Source: OCS116 sp051531935
GTDB taxonomy: Bacteria; Pseudomonadota; Alphaproteobacteria; Rhizobiales; OSC116
Length of the DNA stretch: 64,000 bases
Assembly: GCA_051531935.1 (NCBI GenBank)
Contig: JAOPTR010000009.1
Coordinates: 37,930-101,929, forward strand
Direction: 5' to 3'
Under the pieces are notes generated by a model that saw nothing but the letters and a program-made list of their open reading frames with translations, searched no databases and was not told the DNA's origin. The position numbers and the translations under genes are program-made. Shown one piece after another: positions 55,029 through 64,000 of the stretch; the first letter of the stretch is position 1, and each line of letters begins with the position of its first letter.

Positions 55029-55460
55029 ATGAGCGATGCCAGCCTATTAGAACGCCAATGCCTAGAAAAAGGCATGCGAATGACTGAACAACGCCGTGTG
55101 ATTGCCCGCATTCTGTCTGAATCTGAAGACCATCCAGATGTTGAAGAGCTGTATCGACGTTCATCGGCCGTTGATAGCCGCATTTCCATTGCCACCATAT
55201 ACCGCACAGTGCGGCTTTTTGAAGAAGCGGGAATTCTAGAACGTCATGATTTCAGAGACGGCCGCTCGCGTTACGAAACCATTTCAGAAGAACATCACGA
55301 CCATTTAATTGATGTGAATAGCGGCGAAGTTGTTGAATTTCATAATGAAGAAATTGAACGTTTGCAGAAAAAAATTGCCGAAGAGTTGGGCTATAAATTG
55401 GTCGATCATCGGATGGAACTTTATGCCGTGCCATTAGATAAAGCAGCAGCTAAAAAATAA
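55029..55460 (+). CDS. Fur-family regulator, probably Mur (manganese)
   Basis: 143 aa. Winged helix TEQRRVIARILSESEDHPD and SIATIYRTVRLFEEAGILER, then the metal region EEHHDHLIDVNSGEVVEFHN. The cysteine zinc site is lacking. The position between rimI and miaB matches the gene called mur/fur in rhizobia, which senses Mn(II). Whether it responds to iron or manganese cannot be read. Confidence 0.88.
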   Translation: MSDASLLERQCLEKGMRMTEQRRVIARILSESEDHPDVEELYRRSSAVDSRISIATIYRTVRLFEEAGILERHDFRDGRSRYETISEEHHDHLIDVNSGEVVEFHNEEIERLQKKIAEELGYKLVDHRMELYAVPLDKAAAKK

Positions 55461-55520
55461 TGAGCTTTTTTATTGCAATTATGTTATTGAAGGCGATCTT
55501 TTAAAATTACGAGACGTCCG

Positions 55521-56966
55521 ATGGCTAACATTCCTGCACATTTTTTCGATCATCAAAAAAAATCTAACAAAAAAAAGCAGTTGCGCCCCACCATAAGCCA
55601 AAAAAACACCAAAAAACTATTCATCAAAACCTATGGTTGCCAGATGAATGTTTATGATACGCAGCGCATGGCCGATGCCCTCGCGCCTGAAGGCTATGAA
55701 AATGTAGATACGCCTGATGATGCCGATATGGTGATTTTAAACACTTGCCACATACGCGAAAAAGCCGCTGAAAAAATATATTCAGAATTAGGCCGCATAC
55801 GGGTGATGATTGATAAGAAAAACCGCGGCGTTGCCGAGGGCGAAGAAACCAAACCCGTTATAGCGGTCGCAGGCTGTGTTGCCCAAGCCGAAGGACGCGA
55901 AATTATGCGCCGCGCGCCATTGGTTGATATGGTTTTTGGCCCCCAGAGCTATCATAAGCTGCCCGCAATGTTAGGCAAACTTGCCCAAGGCCAACGTAAA
56001 GTATTGGATACTGATTTTCCAACCGAAGATAAATTCGATAACCTGCCCGAAGCCACCAAAACCAATACAATCGCCCGTGGCGTGAGTGCGTTTTTAACCA
56101 TTCAAGAAGGCTGTGATAAATTTTGCACATTCTGCGTTGTGCCATATACCCGCGGTGCTGAATATAGCCGCTCTATTGCCCGTATTTTGAACGAAGCGCA
56201 AAACCTTGTAAGCGCTGGCGTGCGTGAAATCACCCTATTGGGGCAAAATGTAAATGCCTATCATGGGCAAGATGATGCAGGCGACAGTGTGAATTTAAGC
56301 GGCTTAATGCAAGCACTGGATGGCATTGATGGTCTCGACCGCATTCGTTATACGACCAGCCATCCTAATGATATGGATCAGCAGCTAATTGACATTCATG
56401 CCAACCAGAAATCGGCAATGCCATATTTGCATCTGCCCGTACAATCTGGCTCCAACTCTATTTTAGAAGCCATGAACCGCAAACATACCCGCGAAAGCTA
56501 TATCGAAGTGATTAACCGCATTCGCCAAGCGCGCCCCGACATTGCATTATCTGGCGATTTTATCATCGGCTTCCCTGGCGAAACAGATGATGATTTTGAA
56601 GCCACTATGGATTTGGTACGCCAAGTGAAATACAGCCAAGCTTATAGCTTTAAATATTCGCCTCGGCCTGGCACATCTGCCGCGACAATGGAAACCCAAG
56701 TTGATGATGATATAAAAACCAAACGTTTGGCACAATTACAGGACTTATTAAACCAACATCAACGCGAGTTTAACCAAAATACCATTGGCCGCACTTTGGA
56801 TATTTTGTTCGAGCGCAAAGGCCGCGAAGCAGGGCAACTCATTGGCCGTTCGCCTTATTTACAGCCCGTCTATGTCGATGCACCAGAAGAATTTATTGGT
56901 AAAATTGTACCCGTGCATATTCAAAGTCTCGGTAATTTTGCGCTGACTGGTAAAATTGTTGATTAA
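55521..56966 (+). CDS. miaB: MiaB tRNA methylthiotransferase
   Basis: 481 aa. UPF0004 domain with KTYGCQMNVYDTQRMADAL, radical SAM CDKFCTFCVVPYTRG, and a C-terminal TRAM domain. It converts i6A37 to ms2i6A37 in tRNAs. The basic Lys-rich N-terminal extension (KKSNKKKQ) is unremarkable. Confidence 0.96.
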   Translation: MANIPAHFFDHQKKSNKKKQLRPTISQKNTKKLFIKTYGCQMNVYDTQRMADALAPEGYENVDTPDDADMVILNTCHIREKAAEKIYSELGRIRVMIDKKNRGVAEGEETKPVIAVAGCVAQAEGREIMRRAPLVDMVFGPQSYHKLPAMLGKLAQGQRKVLDTDFPTEDKFDNLPEATKTNTIARGVSAFLTIQEGCDKFCTFCVVPYTRGAEYSRSIARILNEAQNLVSAGVREITLLGQNVNAYHGQDDAGDSVNLSGLMQALDGIDGLDRIRYTTSHPNDMDQQLIDIHANQKSAMPYLHLPVQSGSNSILEAMNRKHTRESYIEVINRIRQARPDIALSGDFIIGFPGETDDDFEATMDLVRQVKYSQAYSFKYSPRPGTSAATMETQVDDDIKTKRLAQLQDLLNQHQREFNQNTIGRTLDILFERKGREAGQLIGRSPYLQPVYVDAPEEFIGKIVPVHIQSLGNFALTGKIVD

Positions 56967-57020
56967 TGCGTCATATATATGTAATGTTTGACAAGTAAAT
57001 TATCTTTAAATGGAGCAATC

Positions 57021-58070
57021 TTGGGCAAACAAGTGAATAGCAAAACATCAGGTCATAAAAAATCGCATAATACTTATTCTGAAACTATTGAATTTGATGA
57101 TAACCCGCTTGCCGCACAATTATTTGGGCAAAATAATCTACATTTGGCAATCATTGAATCACGTATTGATGTCGATTTGGCAGCTAAAGGCAATCGCTTA
57201 TTGGTTGAAGGCCGCAAAGCCAATTGCAAACAAGCCATTGTGATTTTACGCAAATTATACGCCCGTGGCGAAGGTGGTTTAAGCCTCGCTAAGGCCGATG
57301 TAGATGCTGCCATTCGTATGGAAACAAGCACCAAAAAAGATCATAAAAACGACAATAATGATGTTTTCATCATCACCCGTCGCAAAAGCCTAAGCCCACG
57401 CACACCCACCCAAGAAACCTATATGAAAGCGCTGAAAAAAAGCGAATTGGTATTTGGCACTGGCCCTGCGGGTACTGGCAAAACCTATTTGGCCGTGGCC
57501 ATGGCTTGCGCCATGCTAGAAGCCGGCCAAGTGCAACGCATTATCCTTTCACGCCCTGCGGTTGAAGCTGGAGAAAAACTAGGGTTTTTACCAGGTGATA
57601 TGAAAGAAAAAGTCGATCCATATTTACGCCCATTATATGACGCATTATATGACATGATGGATGCCAGCACAGTCGAAAAAATGCTTGAAGATGGGGTCAT
57701 TGAAATTGCACCTTTGGCCTTTATGCGAGGGCGGACACTCTCTAACAGTTTTGTAATTTTGGACGAAGCTCAAAATACCACCACCATGCAAATGAAAATG
57801 GTTCTAACCCGTTTGGGCGAAGAAAGCCGTATGGTGATTACCGGTGACCCAAGCCAAGTGGATTTGCCACGAGGCATGAAATCTGGCTTGATTGACTCGT
57901 TAGAAATTTTACGCAATGTAAAAGAAATTAAGCAAGTGCGCTTTAAAGAGGGCGATGTGATTAGACATCCGCTTGTGGCTAAAATTGTGACCGCTTACAA
58001 CCGCGCCGATGGCACGAGCGAAACACCTCCTGCCAAAGAAGAAGTTGAAGCTTCGAAACCAAATGAATAG
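57021..58070 (+). CDS. phoH: PhoH-like ATPase (PhoH/YbeZ)
   Basis: 349 aa from TTG 57021, five bases after GGAG (57012-57015); another TTG at 56988 has no such site. An N-terminal KH-like region (IIESRIDVDLAAKGNRLLVE) precedes a P-loop ATPase with FGTGPAGTGKTYLAVAMA and VILDEAQNTTTMQMK. It pairs with YbeY in ribosome and RNA maturation. It overlaps ybeY by eight bases. Confidence 0.94.
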   Translation: MGKQVNSKTSGHKKSHNTYSETIEFDDNPLAAQLFGQNNLHLAIIESRIDVDLAAKGNRLLVEGRKANCKQAIVILRKLYARGEGGLSLAKADVDAAIRMETSTKKDHKNDNNDVFIITRRKSLSPRTPTQETYMKALKKSELVFGTGPAGTGKTYLAVAMACAMLEAGQVQRIILSRPAVEAGEKLGFLPGDMKEKVDPYLRPLYDALYDMMDASTVEKMLEDGVIEIAPLAFMRGRTLSNSFVILDEAQNTTTMQMKMVLTRLGEESRMVITGDPSQVDLPRGMKSGLIDSLEILRNVKEIKQVRFKEGDVIRHPLVAKIVTAYNRADGTSETPPAKEEVEASKPNE

Positions 58071-58554
58071 ACTCGTTGCCGAAACGAACATGGCTTCATC
58101 TGACTTTGAACAACTTTCTGAACTTAACTCTTGGATTGAGATTGCGTTTGATACAGTTGCGCAAGCAACTGATTTGCTGATGCAGCCTCATGGTTCTATT
58201 GGCCTATTGCTTACATCCGATGACGAAATTAAAAAATTAAACGCCCAATTTAGGCAGCAGGACAAAGCCACCAATGTATTGTCTTTCCCTGCCGAAGCCG
58301 ATGAATTTGACGAATTGTTTAAAGAAGATGATGAAGCGCCATATTTAGGCGACATTGCTATGGCATATGAAACGCTAATGCGTGAAGCCGAAGCACAGAG
58401 TAAGCCAATAAAACAACATTTTATTCATCTACTTATTCATTCTGTTTTGCATTTGCTAGGTTATGACCATATCGAGGATGACGGAGCTGAGATTATGGAA
58501 AGCTTAGAAATTAGACTACTTGCGACGATAAATATTGAAAATCCCTACGACTGA
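58063..58554 (+). CDS. ybeY: YbeY endoribonuclease
   Basis: 163 aa from ATG 58063, which overlaps phoH. The zinc site HLLIHSVLHLLGYDHIEDD is the family H-x3-H-x5-H motif. It matures 16S rRNA and takes part in ribosome quality control. The first 28 residues are not conserved, so a start at 58090 is possible. Confidence 0.94.
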   Translation: MNRLVAETNMASSDFEQLSELNSWIEIAFDTVAQATDLLMQPHGSIGLLLTSDDEIKKLNAQFRQQDKATNVLSFPAEADEFDELFKEDDEAPYLGDIAMAYETLMREAEAQSKPIKQHFIHLLIHSVLHLLGYDHIEDDGAEIMESLEIRLLATINIENPYD

Positions 58555-58600
58555 TATAATATTAGTTAGAATCACTCATTGAGGTTATAGACCAGACATA

Positions 58601-59548
58601 ATGTCAAACACTACCCAGCATACGCCCAGCCCCGAGCCATCTCCTTCTATTTTGAGACGCCTATTTAAACCTGTATTGGATTTAATTGCCAAAGCCCAAG
58701 GCGTAAAATTACGCGAAAGCTTGGAAGACGTCATTGAAAATGACGATCAAAGCCAAAATGTATTTTCCCCCGAAGAAAAGTCGATGATTCGTAACATCCT
58801 CGAATTCTCCGATGTTGATGTTGAAGATATTATGGTGCCAAGAGCCGATATTGTGGCAGCAGACATTTCGACATCAATATCCGATTTACTCTTAGTATTC
58901 TCTAAAGCGGGCGTTTCACGTTGCCCTATTTTTGATGGTAATTTAGACAAGCCCGTTGGCATGGTGCATTTTAAAGATATATTGAAATGGCTAGTTAAAA
59001 GCTCCAATACCAAGAAAAATCTGCTAGATTTGCAACAACTTAATTTCAACCAACCGATTGAAGATTTAAACATTATACGTGATGTACTTTATGTTCCACA
59101 CGCCATGCTCGCATCCGACCTGTTACTCAACATGCAAAAACAGCGCATACATATGGCATTGGTGATTGATGAATATGGCGGCACTGACGGGTTGTTGACT
59201 ATTGAAGATTTGGTCGAAGAAATTGTTGGTGAAATTGAAGATGAGCATGACGAGGTAGGCTTGCCATCCATCGAGCAAATAAACTCACTTAATTTTAATG
59301 CCGATGCGCGCTTGCTGATGGAAGATTTAGAAGCACAATTAAAAGTTGATTTTTTATCCGATGACCGCGATGAAGATGTTGAAACATTAGGTGGTTTGGT
59401 ATTTAGCTTGGCAGGTCGCATTCCGATCAGAGGCGAACTTATCAACCATAGCAGCGGCACTATTTTCGAAATTTTAGAAGCTGACTCGCGCCGTATAAAG
59501 CGGGTTAAAATTACGCTTAAATCTAATATTCAAAAGCCGCTTAAATAA
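58601..59548 (+). CDS. CorC/TlyC-type CBS-domain protein
   Basis: 315 aa without membrane helices. A CBS pair covers about 75-200 (VEDIMVPRADIVAADIS and HMALVIDEYGGTDGLLTIED), followed by a CorC_HlyC domain (VETLGGLVFSLAGRIPIRGE). The family is linked to magnesium efflux and is sometimes called hemolysin C; a hemolytic role is unlikely here. It lies between ybeY and lnt as in most alphaproteobacteria. Confidence 0.92.
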   Translation: MSNTTQHTPSPEPSPSILRRLFKPVLDLIAKAQGVKLRESLEDVIENDDQSQNVFSPEEKSMIRNILEFSDVDVEDIMVPRADIVAADISTSISDLLLVFSKAGVSRCPIFDGNLDKPVGMVHFKDILKWLVKSSNTKKNLLDLQQLNFNQPIEDLNIIRDVLYVPHAMLASDLLLNMQKQRIHMALVIDEYGGTDGLLTIEDLVEEIVGEIEDEHDEVGLPSIEQINSLNFNADARLLMEDLEAQLKVDFLSDDRDEDVETLGGLVFSLAGRIPIRGELINHSSGTIFEILEADSRRIKRVKITLKSNIQKPLK

Positions 59549-59549
59549 T

Positions 59550-61190
59550 ATGCCAAACAAACCAGTTGAAAATGGGCTCAGCAATGTAGAGACCAAATTG
59601 CAAAACTATGTGAAAACATGGTCAAATTATTGCATCACCCTTTGGGGTGTTCGTAAAATAATGTTGAGCATGGCGCTTGGTGGCATTTCGGTTTTGGCAT
59701 TGCCACCAATTCATCTGTTTTTTGTGTTGTTTTTTACCCTGCCTAGCCTCATCTGGTTGTTAGAAGGGGCGATTCAAACCAATTTAGAAGTTCAAACCAA
59801 AGCAAACTCTAGTTTTATCTACAGGTTATGGTCTAAAATTTATGGTGCCAGATCGGCCTTTTGGGTTGGGCTTTCATTCGGTTTTGGTTATTTTTTCTTT
59901 GGGCTACTTTGGGTTGGCGAAGCCTTTTTGGTGGATGCCAATGCACATTTAGCATTATTGCCTTTTGCCATCACGTTATTGCCACTTTTACTTTCGGTTT
60001 TTTGGGGCTTGGCTTGCTTAACCGCACGCTTATTCTGGGGTGACAGCTTTAAAAATGTAATCATTTTGTCTATCAGTCTTGTGTTTTGGGAGTTTATCCG
60101 CGGCCATATTTTTACAGGTTTGCCGTGGAATTTGCTCGGGTCAGTATTTGATGTTTCGACCGCTATGTTACAAAGCGCGGCAATTTGGGGCGTTTATGGG
60201 CTTACATTCATTGTTATCTTTATCGGCTTAAGTCTGTCGTTAATTGTGAATAGCCGATTTAACATTCGGCAAGTTTTTTCTGGTGTTTTCATATGTTTAG
60301 CCGTCTTGTGGATTGGTGGAACTGTGCGGCTTTATAACCACCCAACACAATATCACGATGATATTTTGCTTCGTTTAGTGCAAGGAAATATCGCTCAAAA
60401 AGATAAGTGGCAAGCCGAAATGCGCACGGTAATTGCCAACCGTTATTTGGATTTGAGCGCACGGCAAACCTCCTCCGAAAATAATGGTTTGAGCGAAATT
60501 ACCCATTTAATATGGCCAGAGTCGGCCATGCCATTTTTACTAGAAGCAGACAGTGATTTTATGCGCCAAGCCACACGTATTTTGGCGCAAGATGCTTATC
60601 TTATCACAGGTGCGGTGCGGCGCCAAAAGAATGGCGACAAAAACGATTTTTACAATAGTATTTTGGCGTTCGATTCAACTGGCAATCGCGTGGCACAATA
60701 TGACAAACATCATTTGGTGCCATTTGGCGAATATATGCCGCTCAGCGATATGTTTAAAAAAATTGGCGTCGATAAGCTTGTTGCCATAAAAGAGAACTTC
60801 CAAACAGGCGACAAACCAAGTAATATATACTTAAAAAATACACCCGCTTTTGCGGCCAACATATGCTTTGAAATTATATTTTCTGGCAATGTCGTAGATC
60901 GGATAAACCGACCAGAATGGATTTTAAACCTCACCAATGACAGTTGGTTTGGCAAATCCATTGGCCCCTATCAACATTTGGCACAAGCCAGAATGCGTGC
61001 CATTGAAGAAGGCTTGCCACTGGTTCGCAATGCTAATTCTGGTATCACTGCCATATTCGACCCAGTGGGGCGCGTGATTGCGCAACTCCCTCAAGGCAAA
61101 ACGGCTATTTTGGATAGCCGCCTGCCTCAAAATATTAGTCCAACTATATTCTCACACATTGCTTCATTTTTTACACAACAGTCACATTAA
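59550..61190 (+). CDS. lnt: Apolipoprotein N-acyltransferase
   Basis: 546 aa, starting one base after corC. Several membrane helices fill the N-terminal half. The nitrilase domain has the E-K-C triad in LIWPESAMPFL, YDKHHLVPFGEYMP and ANICFEIIF. It adds the third acyl chain to lipoproteins at the periplasmic face of the inner membrane. The N-terminal soluble extension of about 35 residues is unusual. Confidence 0.95.
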   Translation: MPNKPVENGLSNVETKLQNYVKTWSNYCITLWGVRKIMLSMALGGISVLALPPIHLFFVLFFTLPSLIWLLEGAIQTNLEVQTKANSSFIYRLWSKIYGARSAFWVGLSFGFGYFFFGLLWVGEAFLVDANAHLALLPFAITLLPLLLSVFWGLACLTARLFWGDSFKNVIILSISLVFWEFIRGHIFTGLPWNLLGSVFDVSTAMLQSAAIWGVYGLTFIVIFIGLSLSLIVNSRFNIRQVFSGVFICLAVLWIGGTVRLYNHPTQYHDDILLRLVQGNIAQKDKWQAEMRTVIANRYLDLSARQTSSENNGLSEITHLIWPESAMPFLLEADSDFMRQATRILAQDAYLITGAVRRQKNGDKNDFYNSILAFDSTGNRVAQYDKHHLVPFGEYMPLSDMFKKIGVDKLVAIKENFQTGDKPSNIYLKNTPAFAANICFEIIFSGNVVDRINRPEWILNLTNDSWFGKSIGPYQHLAQARMRAIEEGLPLVRNANSGITAIFDPVGRVIAQLPQGKTAILDSRLPQNISPTIFSHIASFFTQQSH

Positions 61191-61340
61191 ACTACAAGTA
61201 AGGATGTTAATTGCGAGTAGTATTTTAGTTTAATTGCCTTGATTAATGTATACGCATGTGTCAAAAATAGTTTAATTTAATTCTCCAGTATATGTGGAAT
61301 TATAAAGCAGTGAATATTGTGGTGACTAGGAATTAGCTGA

Positions 61341-61757
61341 ATGAACAAGAGACAACCCAACCCAATTGACATCCATGTTGGTGGCAGACTGCGCATGCGC
61401 CGTATGCTTGTGGGTATGAGTCAAGAAAAATTGGGTGAAAGCCTGGGGCTAACCTTTCAACAAGTGCAAAAATACGAAAAAGGTACCAATAGAATTGGCG
61501 CCAGTCGGCTTTACAAAATTTCTCAAATTCTTTCTGTTCCTGTAAACTTCTTTTTCGAAAACCTACCAAGTGAAGAAGAACAAATGGGTTTTTCAGAAAA
61601 TAGCAGCGATAATTTCGCTTATGACTTTATGAACAGTGCCGAGGGCTTCCAACTTGGGCAAGCTTTCTCACTCATTAAAGATGTGCGCATTCGGCGCCGC
61701 ATCATCGAATTGGTGCGCTCTCTATCGGATAATAAAGATTTTTCGAGCAAAGGCTAA
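61341..61757 (+). CDS. XRE-family regulator (PhrR-like)
   Basis: 138 aa. HTH at about 15-70 (LRMRRMLVGMSQEKLGESLG, then LTFQQVQKYEKGTNRIGASR), followed by VPVNFFFENLP and a helical tail. This is the conserved regulator found between lnt and metK in Hyphomicrobiales. Targets are unknown. Confidence 0.9.
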   Translation: MNKRQPNPIDIHVGGRLRMRRMLVGMSQEKLGESLGLTFQQVQKYEKGTNRIGASRLYKISQILSVPVNFFFENLPSEEEQMGFSENSSDNFAYDFMNSAEGFQLGQAFSLIKDVRIRRRIIELVRSLSDNKDFSSKG

Positions 61758-61787
61758 AGGCATTTCAAAGCCAATATCCATCATTTA

Positions 61788-61820
61788 AACAGGTAGCTTG
61801 TTAAAGCGCCTGTTTTTTTT
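61788..61820 (+). terminator. Rho-independent terminator after the XRE gene
   Basis: AACAGG (61788-61793) pairs with CCTGTT (61809-61814), with an inner GCTT/AAGC stem, followed by a run of eight T. Confidence 0.85.
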
Positions 61821-61952
61821 GACTTCTTTATTGAATTGTTAAATTTATTGACTATATTATGCATCATATAAGCATATAAAGAATTCTGCATATGTTTGAT
61901 TAATTCTAAATTGAGTAGTGTTACTGACTCTTAAAAAATAAAAGGACCCAAT

Positions 61953-63122
61953 ATGTCTCGTAAAGACTATTTATTCACCAGTGAATCTGTTTCCGAAGGC
62001 CATCCAGATAAAATTTGTGACTATATTTCAGATACCATTGTCGACGCATTTTTAACTGCCGACCCTGAAAGCCGCATTGCGGTAGAAACCCTTGCCACAA
62101 CCAATAAAGTTGTTTTGGCAGGCGAAGTGCGCGGTAAAAACGCCCCCACAAATGCCGATATGGAAGCTTTAGCACGCCAAGCGGTTAAAGACATCGGCTA
62201 TGAGCAAGATGGTTTTCATTGGAAAAACATGAGTGTTGATGTGTTGGTGCATGAACAATCAGCCGACATTGCCCAAGGCGTTGACAGCGGTGATGATAAA
62301 GAAGAAGGCGCTGGCGACCAAGGCATTATGTTTGGTTATGCGGTAAATGAAACCGACAGCCTCATGCCAGCCCCTATCCATTACAGTCATGCTATTTTAC
62401 GCACCTTGGCCGAAGCACGCCATGCTGGCAAAGTACCAGGTTTGCGCCCCGATATGAAAACCCAACTTTCAGTGCGCTATAAAAATGGCAAACCAGTTGG
62501 TGTTGAAACATTGGTGCTCTCCACCCAACATGATGAAGGCCTAAGCCAAGCAGATGTGACTAACATCGTAATGCCTTACATTAAATCTGCCTTACCAGAG
62601 GGTTGGATTAATGCCCAAACAGAAACATTCATTAACCCAACAGGCCAGTTTATCATTGGCGGTCCCGATGGTGATGCAGGCCTTACAGGCCGTAAAATTA
62701 TTGTCGATACTTATGGCGGTGCTGCCCCCCATGGTGGTGGTGCATTTTCAGGTAAAGACCCAACCAAGGTCGATCGCTCTGCTGCCTATGCTGCGCGTTA
62801 TTTGGCTAAAAATGTTGTGGCAACAGGCCTTGCGCACCGGTGCACCATTCAGTTATCATATGCCATTGGCGTCGCAAAACCATTGTCTGTTTATGTAGAT
62901 ACGCATGGCACATCCGATGTTGATAATGCAAAATTAGAATTGGCCGTTGCCAAAGTGATGGATCTTTCACCTAAAGGCATTCGCACGCATTTAGGTTTGA
63001 ACAAGCCCATCTATGCGCGCACAGCCGCTTATGGACATTTTGGCCGTACACCAACAGAAGATGGTGGTTTCAGCTGGGAAAAAACAGATTTGGTTGATGA
63101 ACTTAAAGCTGCGCTTAAGTAA
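61953..63122 (+). CDS. metK: S-adenosylmethionine synthetase
   Basis: 389 aa with AAAGGA upstream of ATG 61953. Motifs: SEGHPDKICDYISDTIVDAF, GAGDQGIMFGYA and GGGAFSGKDPTKVDRSAAYA. It makes S-adenosylmethionine from methionine and ATP. The 130-base leader after the XRE terminator was scanned for a SAM-II riboswitch by eye and none was convincing. Confidence 0.97.
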   Translation: MSRKDYLFTSESVSEGHPDKICDYISDTIVDAFLTADPESRIAVETLATTNKVVLAGEVRGKNAPTNADMEALARQAVKDIGYEQDGFHWKNMSVDVLVHEQSADIAQGVDSGDDKEEGAGDQGIMFGYAVNETDSLMPAPIHYSHAILRTLAEARHAGKVPGLRPDMKTQLSVRYKNGKPVGVETLVLSTQHDEGLSQADVTNIVMPYIKSALPEGWINAQTETFINPTGQFIIGGPDGDAGLTGRKIIVDTYGGAAPHGGGAFSGKDPTKVDRSAAYAARYLAKNVVATGLAHRCTIQLSYAIGVAKPLSVYVDTHGTSDVDNAKLELAVAKVMDLSPKGIRTHLGLNKPIYARTAAYGHFGRTPTEDGGFSWEKTDLVDELKAALK

Positions 63123-63150
63123 TCTTGCTGAATTTGCATTTTTATATTAT

Positions 63151-63184
63151 AAGGCTCTCAATCAACCGATTGAGAGCCTTTTTT
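63151..63184 (+). terminator. Strong hairpin and T-run between metK and trmB
   Basis: AAGGCTCTCAATC (63151-63163) pairs perfectly with GATTGAGAGCCTT (63168-63180) around an AACC loop, followed by T-run 63179-63184. It is a textbook terminator for metK, and the next base begins the trmB ATG. Confidence 0.9.
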
Positions 63185-63898
63185 ATGAATGAAAATTTTT
63201 ATGACCCCAACAACCCGCTGCATAAAAAGCGCAAAGTACATGGCCGTACATTTGTAAAAGGCATGAGCCAAAGACAATTTGACTTGTTGGATGATTTTTT
63301 GCCAAAAGTTGCCTTAGATGTTGATTTGCTTAAAAACCAAGGCGTTGAAGCTTTGTTTGACGCACCAAAACAACAATATATAATGGAGGTTGGTTTTGGT
63401 GGTGGCGAACATTTAGCGCGCCAAGCACGCGAAAACCCAGAAATTGGCTATATTGGTTGTGAGCCGTTCCAAAATGGCGTGGCCAAAATCCTCATCGAAA
63501 TTGAAGATGATAAAATAGACAATGTGAAAATTCACAGCGATGATGCCCGCACAGTATTGGACGCTCTGCCCGATGGCAGTTTAGACAAAATATTTTTGCT
63601 CTACCCAGACCCTTGGCACAAAAGTAAACATAATAAACGCCGCTTTGTAAGCCCTGAAAACATGGTGCAAATCGCCCGCGTACTTAAAAAAGGCGCCATA
63701 TTTTTTGTCGCGTCAGACATTCCAGATTATGTGAGTTGGACTTTGCGACATTTGCAGAATGACAATAATTTTGAATGGCTAGCCGAACAGGACACAGATT
63801 GGCTAAACCCACCCGAAGGTTGGCAATCAACCAGATATGAAGCCAAAGCACAACGCAACGGCCGCAAAAGCGCCTACCTGTTTTTCCGTAAGCTTTGA
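63185..63898 (+). CDS. trmB: TrmB tRNA (guanine-N7) methyltransferase
   Basis: 237 aa from ATG 63185. The SAM-binding motif is IMEVGFGGGEHLARQA and the family signature is IFLLYPDPWHKSKHNKRRFV. It methylates G46 of tRNAs. The start sits directly after the T-run of the metK terminator and no Shine-Dalgarno is visible. The longer frame back to TTG 63125 reads through the hairpin and is not conserved. Alphaproteobacterial metK-trmB order supports the call. Confidence 0.93.
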   Translation: MNENFYDPNNPLHKKRKVHGRTFVKGMSQRQFDLLDDFLPKVALDVDLLKNQGVEALFDAPKQQYIMEVGFGGGEHLARQARENPEIGYIGCEPFQNGVAKILIEIEDDKIDNVKIHSDDARTVLDALPDGSLDKIFLLYPDPWHKSKHNKRRFVSPENMVQIARVLKKGAIFFVASDIPDYVSWTLRHLQNDNNFEWLAEQDTDWLNPPEGWQSTRYEAKAQRNGRKSAYLFFRKL

Positions 63899-63951
63899 GT
63901 TGGCGTTGGTTTTCGGGTAACACTGGGTCGCAGTACAAAAGAAACACCATG

Positions 63952-64000
63952 CATGGGCAAAAAAGCTGAGCCGTTTCTTTGGCGAACTTGCCGACTGAGG
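63952..64000. repeat. Structured intergenic repeat, copy 2 (inverted, cut by window end)
   Basis: Matches the reverse complement of 2675-2722, including GGCGAACTTGCCGACTGAGG at the very edge. The repeat almost certainly continues past the window. Confidence 0.75.

Noticed and set aside
61821..61952. Possible SAM riboswitch upstream of metK
   Set aside because: The leader is short and AT-rich; no SAM-II-type pseudoknot or other SAM-binding consensus could be fitted by eye. A covariance-model search would settle it.

Overview
The window is a chromosomal segment of a low-GC, AT-rich alphaproteobacterium, most likely of the order Hyphomicrobiales (Rhizobiales). The evidence is gene content and order. 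An Irr-type Fur regulator with an HHH haem motif lies near fabA-fabB-fabI. The right third carries the run mutS, glnD, murJ, trpS, uspA, nfuA, tsaB, rimI, Fur/Mur, miaB, phoH, ybeY, corC, lnt, XRE, metK, trmB, which is familiar from rhizobia and Brucella. No rRNA, tRNA or CRISPR array was seen.

Left part (1-25,219). It opens with accessory genes: a GNAT/XRE pair, two envelope proteins of which one carries GSG-D-I repeats, and an APH(6)/hydroxyurea-type kinase. Next come irr and a Crp/Fnr regulator divergent from a His-rich exported protein, with a Crp/Fnr-like palindrome between them. The unsaturated fatty acid cluster fabA-fabB-fabI follows, then small DUF genes and a WYL regulator. A drug-efflux locus has MATE and MFS genes divergent from TetR, with two copies of TTGAC-N3-GTCAA between them. 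Then come a phosphatase, an ABC-F protein, a uridine-kinase-like protein, and the housekeeping set rdgB, hemW, LppC-like lipoprotein, rsmI, yraN, gshB and the 5' part of comM.

Middle (25,220-40,491). The comM (yifB, Mg-chelatase-like) gene is split by a 15,264-bp integrated element. The same 8-mer, AACATGCT, lies at both junctions, and joining them restores a 509-codon comM. The element carries a large serine recombinase next to its right end and a 914-aa primase/helicase-like replication protein. It also has a divergent cytosine-5 methyltransferase / MvaI-BcnI-type endonuclease pair, an unrecognised two-gene module (soluble protein plus four-helix membrane protein), a small resolvase next to an IS3-family relic, several small genes, and long structured non-coding stretches. 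It looks like a self-replicating integrative element carrying defence-type cargo.

Right part (40,484-64,000). The 3' part of comM is followed by a hybrid histidine kinase and then the conserved housekeeping block: mismatch repair, nitrogen signalling, peptidoglycan lipid flipping, tRNA modification, ribosome maturation, lipoprotein acylation and S-adenosylmethionine synthesis. The last 49 bases are an inverted copy of a structured intergenic repeat at about 2,675-2,722, so a dispersed repeat family is present in this genome.
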